Below, in pieces: positions 7,182 to 16,226 of a stretch of 64,000 nt of DNA. The DNA lies in assembly GCA_025559845.1 (NCBI GenBank), contig CP048470.1:1411001-1475000 (forward strand). The letters are read 5' to 3'. The translations under genes were made by a program, and so were the position numbers. The notes under the pieces were generated by a model. That model was not told the DNA's origin. It made no database searches and worked only from the letters and a program-made list of their open reading frames with translations. The stretch is from Agrobacterium tumefaciens. Its GTDB lineage: Bacteria > Pseudomonadota > Alphaproteobacteria > Rhizobiales > Rhizobiaceae. The number at the start of each line of letters is the position of its first letter. Position 1 is the first letter of the stretch.

Positions 7182-8849
7182 TCAACTGCTCTGACGTGTC
7201 GTGCATCCGCTGAAAATATCGAGTGACGGATCGTAGACGGAGGTGGAGATGTTCATCATGCCCAGGATGCTGTGGAAGTAGTCGTCATGGGAACGGCCAC
7301 CCTTTGCTGCATCCTTGGCAAGGCAGGCTCTGTCCAGACCCATGGACCTGGCGAAGTCATCATCGAACCAGACGAGGAATGGAACGTGGGTCTGCTGATC
7401 CGGTGCCAGCAGATAGGGCGCGCCGTGCAGGTAGACGCCGTTCTCACCGAGCGATTCACCGTGATCCGAGGCATAGATCATGCCGGTCGCCAGCTTGTCG
7501 GATCGTGCTTTCAGCTTGTCGATTACTGTCGACAGAAAATGATCGGTATAGAGAAGGGTATTGTCGTAGGAATTGACGATCTCGCTATCGGTGCAATTGC
7601 CAAGCTCTGCGGTACGGCAATCCGGCGTGAACTTCCTGAACTCGTCGGTGTAGCGCAGGTGATAGGTCGGTCCGTGGCTACCCATCTGGTGAAGGACGAT
7701 AACGCTGTCCTTTCGAATGTTGTTGAGCCAGCTGTCCAGTTTGTCAAAGAAGATGTCGTCGCGGCATTCACCGCCTGTGCAGAAGCGGGGATCATTGGTC
7801 GATGGCAAGTCGAAATAGGCGATACGGTCGGCGACATTTTTACTGCCTGTATTGTTGTCCAGCCAGCTTGCATCCACACCCGCATGGACGAGAACATCCA
7901 TGACGTTTTCGTTGGCGAGCGCCTTGCTATGGCTATAGCTCGAACGGGGGAATTTCGAGAACATGCAGGGGATGGAAATGGCGGTCGCGGTGCCACAGCT
8001 CGTCGTGTTCGGAAAATAGACCACGTCACGCTTTTCCAGTTCGGGATTGGTGTCGCGCTCATATCCGTTGAGCGAGAAGTTGGCCGCGCGCGCCGTCTCT
8101 CCTGCGACGATAACGGTGACACGCGGTTTATGGACGCCGCCCAGCGCGGGAAGAATTTTCGCATCCTGGCCGATTGGGCTCACCGTGATCTCAGCCTCTT
8201 TGCCTGCCTGTGTGAAATAATGGATTGTCGACAGGATCGGAGACAGCGGATTGACGCTCTTTACGATATCCTTGTGCTGACGGATGGCAGTGGTGAAGGT
8301 CTTGGAATTGGCGAAGCTGATAATGCCGACGAGAAGGAGGCAGAGCAAAATGCTGACCGTGTTCCAGAGCAATTTGTCGAGGATCGGTCGATGCCTGACC
8401 CTGACAGCCATGATGACGATGGACGGCACAAGTCCGTTGATCGCAAGATGCAGGATAAAGCCCGGCGTCATCAGGTTGCCGGCCTCGGCTGGCGTTGTTT
8501 CCATAGCGTTGCGGATCATGTCGCTGTCAATGACGATACCATAACGATCCATGAACCAGGACGCAGAGGCCGCTGCGATCACCAGAAAGATCAGAAACGG
8601 CTTGATGAGATATTTGGCGGAAAAAATCGTTATCAGAGCGCCGAGAAGAGCCGCCATGGCAATATAAAGCGCCGCGATGGCAACCGGATAGGCCGACAGA
8701 TAGGTGTGTATTTTCGACCAGAATGTCTGGTTCGTGCAAAACAGCAAATACACGCCCGTTAGCAAGCTAAGCGGCACGCTGCCGATTTCGGGACGATACG
8801 ATTCAGTTCCTGTTGCTTTCGCCGTAAATAGAGCCACTGTCAGGTCCAC
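7182..8849 (-). CDS. eptA: Lipid A phosphoethanolamine transferase
   Basis: 555-residue inner-membrane enzyme that moves phosphoethanolamine from phosphatidylethanolamine to lipid A in the periplasm, which lowers surface charge and gives polymyxin resistance. Five membrane segments lie in residues 25-182. The periplasmic sulfatase-fold domain follows, with metal ligand E251 in VIVAGETAR, the probable catalytic T287 in NTTSCGTATA, and the downstream metal motif SDHGESLGENG. The start codon is GTG with a weak ribosome site, so the first 15-20 residues are uncertain. It heads an operon eptA / response regulator / kinase, the same order as pmrC-pmrA-pmrB. EptA-type rather than another family member is inferred from that context. 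Confidence 0.88.
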   Translation of the reverse strand: MDLTVALFTAKATGTESYRPEIGSVPLSLLTGVYLLFCTNQTFWSKIHTYLSAYPVAIAALYIAMAALLGALITIFSAKYLIKPFLIFLVIAAASASWFMDRYGIVIDSDMIRNAMETTPAEAGNLMTPGFILHLAINGLVPSIVIMAVRVRHRPILDKLLWNTVSILLCLLLVGIISFANSKTFTTAIRQHKDIVKSVNPLSPILSTIHYFTQAGKEAEITVSPIGQDAKILPALGGVHKPRVTVIVAGETARAANFSLNGYERDTNPELEKRDVVYFPNTTSCGTATAISIPCMFSKFPRSSYSHSKALANENVMDVLVHAGVDASWLDNNTGSKNVADRIAYFDLPSTNDPRFCTGGECRDDIFFDKLDSWLNNIRKDSVIVLHQMGSHGPTYHLRYTDEFRKFTPDCRTAELGNCTDSEIVNSYDNTLLYTDHFLSTVIDKLKARSDKLATGMIYASDHGESLGENGVYLHGAPYLLAPDQQTHVPFLVWFDDDFARSMGLDRACLAKDAAKGGRSHDDYFHSILGMMNISTSVYDPSLDIFSGCTTRQSS

Positions 8850-9029
8850 CAGATTTCACATGAACCGACGACAGCGAAGAGCGTAAAAAAACGCGTGCAA
8901 GTGCAGCACCGCATCGGCCTTGTATGGCGGATGCGGGATTTAGCTGACATGAACCTGAAAGCCTTGTCATGGAGGCGTCATATCCTGGTGGTGCGCCTGA
9001 CGGTCCGGTTCAAAAGATGCCGTCTGACA

Positions 9030-9941
9030 TCATTGCCTGTTGTGCAGGACGAAGGCCCGAACGGCGGGAGAGGCTTCGGTTTTGCGATAGGCAATTGCCA
9101 GATCAGATGTTGTTGTGCTGGATGAAAGTGGCACGTAGTGGACACCCGGCAACCTCAGGCAGTCGAGCGAACGCGGTACGAGTGCAATTCCAAGGCCGAT
9201 AGAGACCATGCAGGCGATGGTGGTGTAATCGCGCCCTTCAGGGCTGATGGACGGCTGGAAGCCTGCCTCGTTGCAGGCTTCGATGGTGTTGTAATGGAAG
9301 CCAACATCGGGAGGCTGACGGGGTGTGATGAAGGTTTCCTGTGACAGGTTCTTCAGATCGACCTGGCGAGCGAACGCGAAAGGATGAGTTTGCGGCAGTG
9401 CCGCCATCAGAGGCTCACGCAGAATGACGTTGGTCGCCACACCCTCGGGTACTGGCGCGGGTGGACGTATGAAGGCGATATCGAGATTACCATCGGCAAT
9501 CTTGGAGAGCTGCAGCCGCATTTCCATCTCGATGAGTTGCAATTCCACATCGGGATGAGATGCGCGAAAGCTGGCGATAGACTGAATGAGCAGGCCGGAG
9601 TAAGCGGCGGAAGCAACATAACCGATGGTAATGCGGCCCGTTTCCCCGCGATCGACTCGTTTGAGGGCTGCCAGTGTAGCATCGGCATCTGCCAGAATCT
9701 TTTTCGCATCTTCGTAGAGAAGCTGGCCCGGGGCCGTCAGTTGCACGGATCGGCGTGTCCGATCCAGCAACGGCATTCCGACGATATCCTCGAGGTTCAT
9801 GATCTGCTGGCTTAACCCCGGCTGTGCGATGCCAAGCTTTAGGGCAGCACGCTCGAAGTTGCGCTCGTCCACCAGTGCGGTGAAATACCGTAAGTGCCGG
9901 AGTTCGAAGGTCTCGGCCCGAGGTCTTTGCCGTTTGGTCAT
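9030..9941 (-). CDS. LysR-family transcriptional regulator
   Basis: 303-residue regulator. The N-terminal winged helix (about 15-73) reads FELRHLRYFTALVDERNF with recognition region AQPGLSQQI. The C-terminal part (about 100-295) is a two-lobed effector domain; VPRSLDCLRLPGVHYVPL lies near the end. The overall style resembles the BenM/CatM-like clade that senses small acids. The next gene is the divergent siderophore receptor gene 185 bp away, but LysR regulators usually control a divergent metabolic gene and iron control by this protein is not indicated. Target and effector are unknown. The ATG start follows family length. Confidence 0.85.
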   Translation of the reverse strand: MTKRQRPRAETFELRHLRYFTALVDERNFERAALKLGIAQPGLSQQIMNLEDIVGMPLLDRTRRSVQLTAPGQLLYEDAKKILADADATLAALKRVDRGETGRITIGYVASAAYSGLLIQSIASFRASHPDVELQLIEMEMRLQLSKIADGNLDIAFIRPPAPVPEGVATNVILREPLMAALPQTHPFAFARQVDLKNLSQETFITPRQPPDVGFHYNTIEACNEAGFQPSISPEGRDYTTIACMVSIGLGIALVPRSLDCLRLPGVHYVPLSSSTTTSDLAIAYRKTEASPAVRAFVLHNRQ

Positions 9942-10064
9942 GGTTGTGCGGTTTTCAGATTAGAATAATTTCAAGCTATTATCGAAACCATTTATCATAA
10001 TCAACAGTGATGAAAAAACCGGTTTTGGCTTATTGGATCATGATCGACCACTTGCTTAATAAGA

Positions 10065-10079
10065 TGACTTAATTAGTCC
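10065..10079. promoter_or_regulatory. Candidate iron-responsive operator before the siderophore receptor gene
   Basis: TGA-CTTAATTAG-TCC is one base from the TGA-N9-TCA iron-responsive operator that I recall for RirA in rhizobia, and it includes the palindrome GACT-N5-AGTC. It lies about 50-60 bp upstream of the receptor GTG. Iron repression is expected for this operon. The motif match is from memory and short. Confidence 0.4.
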
Positions 10080-10126
10080 AGAAAAGCGCCCGTTTTTTTG
10101 GGTGCGCAGGTGAAAAGGGTCTCGGG

Positions 10127-12253
10127 GTGAAGGCGAAGTCGAAATACAGTTCTGTCCTGGCGGGCAATTGCGCTCTGATCGCTCTCTGCGCAGCTCTGCC
10201 TGCCGTCGCACAGGACGCCGGTTCAACGACGCTCCAGACGATTACCGTTGATGGTAATGGCAAAACGCAGGACCCCAAAGCGCCAGTCAAGGGATATGTG
10301 GCAAAGACCAGCGCAAGCGCGACGAAGACGGGCCGCTCCTTGATCGAGACGCCGCAGTCCATCACTGTCATCACCAGAGACCAGATGGACAATCAAAGTG
10401 TTCGCAATCTCAGCGAAGCATTGAATTACGTTCCAGGTGTTGTCTCTCAGCCGTCCGGTTCCGACCCGCGGTTCGATGCGCCTCGAATTCGCGGTTTTGC
10501 AGGAAACCAGTTGCAGTTCCTCAACGGCCTTCGTCTCATGCGTACTGCAGGTGCACCTTCTTACGAGGTGTATGGTCTGGAGCGTGTCGAGGTCATTCGT
10601 GGGCCTGCATCGGTTCTTTATGGACAGGGTAACCCCGGCGGTCTCATCAATCTCATCAGCAAACGTCCCACCTTCGAGCGCTTTGGAGAAGTCGGCGCAC
10701 AAGTCGGCAGTTACGACTATTACCAGTCGATGTTCGACATTGGTGGCCCGATCGCTGACAGCGACACTTTTGCCTATCGGCTAACCGGCGTGGCGCGCAA
10801 CGCGCACACGCAAACCGACAACCTGCAAAACGACCGCTATTTCATCGCGCCCGCAGTCACCTGGCAACCCGACGAAGATACGAAACTGACGGTCCTTGGC
10901 GCCTATCAGCACGATAACCCAAGCTCGCCATCCGGTCTGCCTCCAGCGCTGACCTATCTGCGCCCCGGTAATATGCTTGACCGTAGTTTCTATGTCGGTG
11001 ATCCGTCGTTCGATACGTCCAGCCGCAAGTTCACGAATATCGGCTATGAGTTCGAGCACCGCTTCGACGACACCTTTACGTTCAGACAGAATGCCCGTTA
11101 TTCCAATTTCGATTGGTCCTATCGGGCACTTGGGATGTCTTCGACCAATAGCGGGATGATCGGCAACCTCATTCGTCGCAATGCGACGTTCCAGGACGAG
11201 TTGCTGAACACCTTTAATATTGACAACAGCCTGCAGGTCGATTTTTCGACCGGGCCGGTCGATCACACAGTACTGGCCGGGGTCGATTATCGCTACTTCG
11301 ACAACAATGTGAAAACCGAATTTTGGGCGGCAACGTCGCTCAACCCCGATAATCCAGTTTATGGCGGTCCGATCAGCCTGACGTCACGCACGCTTTATGC
11401 CGACGTGAAAACCGATATTTCCCAGGTCGGCCTTTATGTGCAGGACGAGATGGCCTTTGAGAACTGGCGCGTCACCGCTGGTCTGCGGCAGGACTGGGCA
11501 AGCACCAGCGGTACGACATTCAATGGCACCACGTATCGATCGCTCGACAAGGATGACCACAAGCTGACAGGGCGTGCCGGCGTGAGCTATCTCTTCGACA
11601 ATGGCATTGCGCCTTATGTCAGCTATGCCACGTCGTTCGAACCCGTGCCGCAACCTGCCGTCGGTGATGCACCCAAGCCGACGACCGGCGAACAATGGGA
11701 AGCTGGCATCAAGTACCAGCCTGAAGGCTGGGACGGTTTCTTCTCCGTCGCGGCTTATGACCTGAAACAGAAAAACGTAACGACGACCGTCGGCGGCGTG
11801 ACACAGCAGATGGACCAGGCGCGTGTAAAAGGCATCGAACTTGAAGGCGTGGCAACACTTGCTGATGGCCTCGATCTCAGGGCAGCCTACACCTACATGA
11901 ACACGGAGGTTTCAGGCCGCGTCAACAACGGCAAGGAACTCGATAATGCGCCGCGCCATGCCGCAAGCCTCTGGCTCGATTATACGTTCCCGGAAGACAC
12001 CGCTCTTGAGGGTTTCGGCATCGGCGGTGGCGTGCGTTATATCGGTCAGCGCTACGGCGACGCCGCCAATGCCTTCGATATGAAGGCTCTCGCACTGCTC
12101 GATATCGGGGTTCACTACGAGAAAAACGGTTATCGTGCCTCGCTTGTCGTACAAAACTTGACTGATAAAGAATATATTTCTAGTTGCTCCACTTTCGGAT
12201 GCTATTACGGTGACGGAAGAACCGTTATGGGCAAGCTGACCTATCGTTGGTAA
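10127..12253 (+). CDS. TonB-dependent ferric siderophore receptor (FhuA/FoxA type)
   Basis: 708-residue outer-membrane gated porin. A signal peptide runs to about residue 28 (ALPAVA-QDA). A TonB box-like LQTITVDG follows at about 36-43, then the plug domain with IETPQSITVITRDQM and VEVIRGPASVLYGQGNPGG. The beta-barrel makes up the rest, ending in the usual aromatic residue (LTYRW). The plug sequence is of the siderophore subfamily that includes FhuA, FoxA and FpvA. The start is GTG; neighbouring GTGs run into stops. It is the first gene of an operon with a binding protein, permease and ATPase, so the substrate is likely a hydroxamate siderophore made by others, since no biosynthesis genes are here. 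Confidence 0.9.
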   Translation: MKAKSKYSSVLAGNCALIALCAALPAVAQDAGSTTLQTITVDGNGKTQDPKAPVKGYVAKTSASATKTGRSLIETPQSITVITRDQMDNQSVRNLSEALNYVPGVVSQPSGSDPRFDAPRIRGFAGNQLQFLNGLRLMRTAGAPSYEVYGLERVEVIRGPASVLYGQGNPGGLINLISKRPTFERFGEVGAQVGSYDYYQSMFDIGGPIADSDTFAYRLTGVARNAHTQTDNLQNDRYFIAPAVTWQPDEDTKLTVLGAYQHDNPSSPSGLPPALTYLRPGNMLDRSFYVGDPSFDTSSRKFTNIGYEFEHRFDDTFTFRQNARYSNFDWSYRALGMSSTNSGMIGNLIRRNATFQDELLNTFNIDNSLQVDFSTGPVDHTVLAGVDYRYFDNNVKTEFWAATSLNPDNPVYGGPISLTSRTLYADVKTDISQVGLYVQDEMAFENWRVTAGLRQDWASTSGTTFNGTTYRSLDKDDHKLTGRAGVSYLFDNGIAPYVSYATSFEPVPQPAVGDAPKPTTGEQWEAGIKYQPEGWDGFFSVAAYDLKQKNVTTTVGGVTQQMDQARVKGIELEGVATLADGLDLRAAYTYMNTEVSGRVNNGKELDNAPRHAASLWLDYTFPEDTALEGFGIGGGVRYIGQRYGDAANAFDMKALALLDIGVHYEKNGYRASLVVQNLTDKEYISSCSTFGCYYGDGRTVMGKLTYRW

Positions 12254-12283
12254 GGCTGCCGCAACACGCGAAGCAACAGGGGC

Positions 12284-13186
12284 ATGACAGTCAGGTATCG
12301 ATACATGTCCTCGTCCTGGGGGCGGCGGGAATTTCTCGGATTGCTCGCTGCTTCGGCTTTCGTACGGCCGCTTCAAGCCCAAACAGCGCCGCGAATCGCT
12401 GCGATCGACTGGGCCATGCTGGAAACCGTCGTTGCCCTCGGCGTCACGCCTGTGGCGGCGACAGAACTGATCCAGTTCAGAAAAGATGCCGTCGAGCCGC
12501 CTGTTCCGGCTGAAGTGACTGACCTCGGCCTGCGTGGCGCGCCGAATTTCGAGCTTTTGCACCTTTCCAGGCCCGACCTCATTCTGATCTCGCCTTTCTA
12601 CACTCGCTATACCGGGCGGCTGGAAGCGATCGCCCCCGTGTTCTCGCTGCCGTTCTATGTGAAGGGCGAGCCGCCTTTCGCAAAAGCGCTATCGGCCGTC
12701 TCGGCGCTTGGTAAGAAACTCGGAAAAATCGACGAGGCCCAAAAGGTTCTGGATGAGACGGCACGTTCCCTTGAGACGATGCGGGAACGCCTTGCCGCAT
12801 TCGCTGCGCGCCCGACCTACATTATCAACATCGGTGACGCACGACATTTCCGGGCTTTCGGCGCGGACAGCATGTTCGGTGACATTCTCGACAGGCTGGG
12901 TCTTCCCAACGCATGGAAAGACCGCTCGCAATTCACCTTTGCCGCTCCGGTGCCGCTTGAGAACCTTGCAGAAACACCTGAGGCGCGCATTGTCATCGTT
13001 TCCGATATTCCTGTTGAAGCGCGTCAGAGCCTCCGCAACAGCGTAATCTGGCAGTCGCTGACGCCAGTTCGAGAAAACCGAGTGACGATGCTCGAAAATA
13101 TCAATCCCTATGGCGGTATCACGGCCGGCATGCGTTTTGCGCGCCTTCTGACAGAAGCACTGACGACGCAGCAGGGGGCATTGTGA
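12284..13186 (+). CDS. fhuD: Periplasmic ferric siderophore-binding protein (FhuD-like)
   Basis: 300-residue binding protein of the FhuD/FepB class (two lobes joined by a rigid helix). The N-terminus has a twin-arginine signal, GRREFLGLLAAS, with probable cleavage after LQA near residue 33. It therefore looks Tat-exported and soluble, with no lipobox. Binding-fold markers include HLSRPDLILISPFYTRY and the late INPYGGITAGMRFARLL. It starts 30 bp after the receptor gene with AGGGG before the ATG. Its end overlaps the permease start by four bases (GTGA), so translation is probably coupled. Substrate is inferred as hydroxamate siderophore from the FhuD-like sequence and the fused permease next to it. 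Confidence 0.85.
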   Translation: MTVRYRYMSSSWGRREFLGLLAASAFVRPLQAQTAPRIAAIDWAMLETVVALGVTPVAATELIQFRKDAVEPPVPAEVTDLGLRGAPNFELLHLSRPDLILISPFYTRYTGRLEAIAPVFSLPFYVKGEPPFAKALSAVSALGKKLGKIDEAQKVLDETARSLETMRERLAAFAARPTYIINIGDARHFRAFGADSMFGDILDRLGLPNAWKDRSQFTFAAPVPLENLAETPEARIVIVSDIPVEARQSLRNSVIWQSLTPVRENRVTMLENINPYGGITAGMRFARLLTEALTTQQGAL

Positions 13187-15150
13187 CGACGCGCTCCATC
13201 CAGCTTTTCTGCGGTCTCGCTGTTGCGCTGGCATGTGCGCTTTCCCTGCACGCCATGGTCTTGCGTTTGCCCTTCGGTCTTTGGCCATCCTTGCCGTTCG
13301 ATCCGTCGTCAATGTCGCTCGATCAGATCATTGTTGCGTTCAGCCTGATGCCTCGCGTCGTTGTGTCCATCCTTGCCGGAGCCATGCTTGGCCTTTCCGG
13401 TGCACTGTTTCAACTATTGCTACGCAATCCGATTGCAGATCCCTCCACGCTCGGTATCTCCGCCGGAGCGCAACTCGCCATCGTTATTGCAACCCTGTTT
13501 TTTCCCGAAGCTTTGGACGGAAACCGCTCACTGGTGGCATTGCTCGGGGCTGCTTTGGCAGCCTCAGTCGTCTTTCTGCTTGGATGGCGCCGGTCTTTCG
13601 AACCGGTCACCATGGTGATCGCCGGGCTGCTGGTGGGCATTACCGCCGCATCGGTTTCGGCTGCTTTGACACTGGCGCAAGGCGAATATCTCATGTCGCT
13701 TGTCGTCTGGAATGGCGGCGCACTCAGCCAGCAGGACTGGTCGGCGGCAATTGCGCTGTCGTGGCAGCTTCTTGCAGGGCTTGCCGTGACATTCCTGCTG
13801 ATGCGGCCGTTGACCCTTCTCGGGCTCGGCGATTCCGGTGCACAATCCCTCGGCGTGTCGCTTTTCTCCGTGCGTCTGGCGGTTGGGGCGCTGGCGGTCG
13901 TTCTGGCGGCATTCGTTTCTTCCGCTGTCGGTCTTGTCAGTTTTATCGGGCTTGCGGCGCCGGCCATCACGCGGGCGCTCGGTATACGGCGTTCGTCGGC
14001 GGTCTTGCTGGTTTCGCCTCTTGTCGGCGGATTGCTCCTGTGGCTTTGCGATGGGGTTGTACAATTTGTTGCGACGTCCACATCCGAGGTATTCCCGACT
14101 GGCGCCGTGACGGCGTTGATTGGTGGCCCGCTGCTATTATGGTTGCTCCCGAAAATCCGCGCCACCGAGGTTCATCGCGGCGGCAATGACGAGCCGACGA
14201 AGAGGCGCGGACCTGCCGCATTGCTGCCAGTGCTCGCGGTGCTGGCCGTTCTTGTCTTTGCGGCGCTTGTCGTCACCAAAGGGCCTGAAGGCTGGGCACT
14301 TCTGGCGTCGTCCGATCTGCCAGATCTGTTGCCGTTCCGTTGGCCGAGACTGCTGGCTGCTTTTTCCGCAGGCGGCCTTCTGGCCATGGCCGGGGCTCTC
14401 TTGCAAAGGCTGACAGGTAACCCGATGGCAAGCCCTGAAGTTCTGGGCGTCAGCGGCGGTGCTGGCCTTGGCTTTGCTGCAGCCATCACGCTGTTTCCAG
14501 CAGGTGGCATTTTCGAATTGTTTGTAGGCGCAGGTGTCGGTTCTGCCGCCGTCATGATCCTGGTCATGTTCTTTGCTGCGCGCCGATATCTGACACCCGA
14601 GAAAATCCTGCTCGCCGGCATTGCCATCAGTTCCTTGTGCTCGGCGGTGTTATCGGCACTGCTGTCCATCGGCGATCAGCGTGCCTGGCAGATTCTGTCA
14701 TGGCTCAGTGGCTCTGGATCGACGGCGACACCTGCCTCGTCGATCTTCCTGTTCGTTCTGTCCGCCGTTTTGCTCACTGCTGCGTTCTCGGTGACGAGAT
14801 GGCTGGCAATCCTGCCGCTGGGCCAAGCCGTGCCGCAATCTCTGGGGTTGCCGCTTATTGGTGCGCGCGCCGGTGTCGTTGCCGTCGCGGGCATTGCGAC
14901 AGCAGCTGCTTCACTGCTTGTCGGCCCTTTGAGTTTCGTCGGCTTGATGGCGCCACACATCGCCCTTCGTGCCGGTTTCGTCACCCCACGACATCACATG
15001 CTTGCATCGTTCCTGTTTGGCGCGACCTTGATGGTGTTATCCGACCTGGGGGCGAGGACGATTACGTTTCCCTACGAGCTGCCGCTCGGCCTCTTCGCAA
15101 CGCTGGCAGGGGCACCCTACCTGATCTGGCTGGCAGGTCGGCGACAATGA
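13183..15150 (+). CDS. fhuB: Double-length iron-siderophore ABC permease (FhuB-like)
   Basis: 655-residue inner-membrane protein made of two fused FecCD-type halves of about 320 residues each. Each half has the family core: LAGAMLGLSGALFQLLLRNP in the first and MAGALLQRLTGNPMASPEVL in the second. About 20 membrane segments are expected. FecCD permeases usually form dimers of separate proteins; the fused form is characteristic of FhuB. It would pair with FhuD outside and the ATPase inside. The GTG start overlaps the end of fhuD by four bases. Very low lysine content and long hydrophobic stretches fit a membrane protein throughout. Confidence 0.9.
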   Translation: MTTRSIQLFCGLAVALACALSLHAMVLRLPFGLWPSLPFDPSSMSLDQIIVAFSLMPRVVVSILAGAMLGLSGALFQLLLRNPIADPSTLGISAGAQLAIVIATLFFPEALDGNRSLVALLGAALAASVVFLLGWRRSFEPVTMVIAGLLVGITAASVSAALTLAQGEYLMSLVVWNGGALSQQDWSAAIALSWQLLAGLAVTFLLMRPLTLLGLGDSGAQSLGVSLFSVRLAVGALAVVLAAFVSSAVGLVSFIGLAAPAITRALGIRRSSAVLLVSPLVGGLLLWLCDGVVQFVATSTSEVFPTGAVTALIGGPLLLWLLPKIRATEVHRGGNDEPTKRRGPAALLPVLAVLAVLVFAALVVTKGPEGWALLASSDLPDLLPFRWPRLLAAFSAGGLLAMAGALLQRLTGNPMASPEVLGVSGGAGLGFAAAITLFPAGGIFELFVGAGVGSAAVMILVMFFAARRYLTPEKILLAGIAISSLCSAVLSALLSIGDQRAWQILSWLSGSGSTATPASSIFLFVLSAVLLTAAFSVTRWLAILPLGQAVPQSLGLPLIGARAGVVAVAGIATAAASLLVGPLSFVGLMAPHIALRAGFVTPRHHMLASFLFGATLMVLSDLGARTITFPYELPLGLFATLAGAPYLIWLAGRRQ

Positions 15151-15180
15151 CATTCACGTTCACATCCGGAGATAAGACCC

Positions 15181-15990
15181 ATGGCTCAGGCTGCACTTGC
15201 CATACAGTATGATGAGACGCCGCTTTTTTCGTTGGATGCGGTTTCGATGGAGGTGCCGGGGCGGGTGCTTTTGCATCCCCTGACAACGCAATTCGACAGT
15301 GGCAAGACGATTGGCCTCATTGGTCACAACGGCTCTGGTAAATCCACGCTGCTGAAGCTTCTCGCCCGGATGCATGAGCCCTCATCCGGTAAAATCGCCT
15401 TCGAGGGCAAGGCGCTCGGCGATTGGGGCAACCGCGAGTTCGCGCGAAAACTTGCCTATCTGCCGCAATACACGCCTGCGGCGTCAGGTATGCTGGCCAA
15501 GGAGTTGGTGGCACTCGGCCGTTACCCGTGGCATGGCGCGCTAGGACAATTCACAAAGGCAGATCAGGAAAAGGTCGACGAGGCGATAGAACTCACCGAC
15601 ACGGTTGCCTTCCGCGACAGGCTGGTCGACACTCTTTCCGGCGGTGAACGTCAGCGGGTATGGCTGGCGATGCTGGTTGCGCAAAATGCTGAAAGCCTTC
15701 TCTTGGATGAGCCGATTTCGGCTCTCGATATGGCCCACCAGATTGAGGTGCTGTCTCTTGTTCAGCGTCTGTCACGGGAAAAAGGTCTTGGCGTTGTCGT
15801 GGTTCTGCATGACGTGAACATGGCCGCTCGTTTTTGCGATGAAATCGTCGCCCTGCACTCGGGCAGATTGATCGCGCGTGGCACACCGCAGGAGATCATG
15901 AACCCCGAGACATTGGAGAAAATCTACGGGGTGAAGATGGATGTGATGACCCATCCCGCTACCGGTTTTCCCGTCGCCCTTCCGCTCTGA
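15181..15990 (+). CDS. fhuC: Iron-siderophore ABC transporter ATPase (FhuC-like)
   Basis: 269-residue ATPase that powers the FhuB permease at the cytoplasmic face. Walker A is GHNGSGKST at 48-56, the signature is LSGGERQR at 151-158, Walker B is LLLDEP at 172-177, and the H-loop is VVLHDVNMA. The order of motifs and length match FhuC/FepC. The gene begins 30 bp after the permease stop with GGAG upstream and is the last gene of the four-gene uptake operon. No clear intrinsic terminator follows within the next 230 bp. Confidence 0.9.
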   Translation: MAQAALAIQYDETPLFSLDAVSMEVPGRVLLHPLTTQFDSGKTIGLIGHNGSGKSTLLKLLARMHEPSSGKIAFEGKALGDWGNREFARKLAYLPQYTPAASGMLAKELVALGRYPWHGALGQFTKADQEKVDEAIELTDTVAFRDRLVDTLSGGERQRVWLAMLVAQNAESLLLDEPISALDMAHQIEVLSLVQRLSREKGLGVVVVLHDVNMAARFCDEIVALHSGRLIARGTPQEIMNPETLEKIYGVKMDVMTHPATGFPVALPL

Positions 15991-16081
15991 TTTGCAACTG
16001 GGCATGGCAATCCGGGGATAGACACCTCTGTATCAATGTCTGCCCTAACACTGCCTTAATGGCCCCCTACCGCCTTAAAGA

Positions 16082-16158
16082 CATTGTTAACTGTTTGGGT
16101 CTCCTTGTCCCCAATTCGGTTGTTTTGGATCGATTTTGAGGAACAAACGTTAACAGTG
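16082..16158. repeat. Spaced inverted repeats with GTTAAC core before the DUF992 gene
   Basis: An arm reading TTGTTAACTGTTTG (from 16084) is matched in inverse by CAAACGTTAACAGTG (16144-16158), with one extra base and one mismatch. The arms are about 47 bases apart in the 236-bp gap between fhuC and the DUF992 gene. They could be paired operators or the base of a long leader hairpin. The rest of the gap shows no gene. Confidence 0.35.
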
Positions 16159-16226
16159 CGGAATTCAGTATCCGGAGTGGGCAAGAAGGGCTGCTGCGGG
16201 TAGGAATAAAACAAGGAGAAAACCAG

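Noticed and set aside
7272-8762. 496-codon open frame on the plus strand opposite eptA
   Set aside because: No ribosome site or domain; it mirrors the codon bias of eptA, whose motifs are complete.
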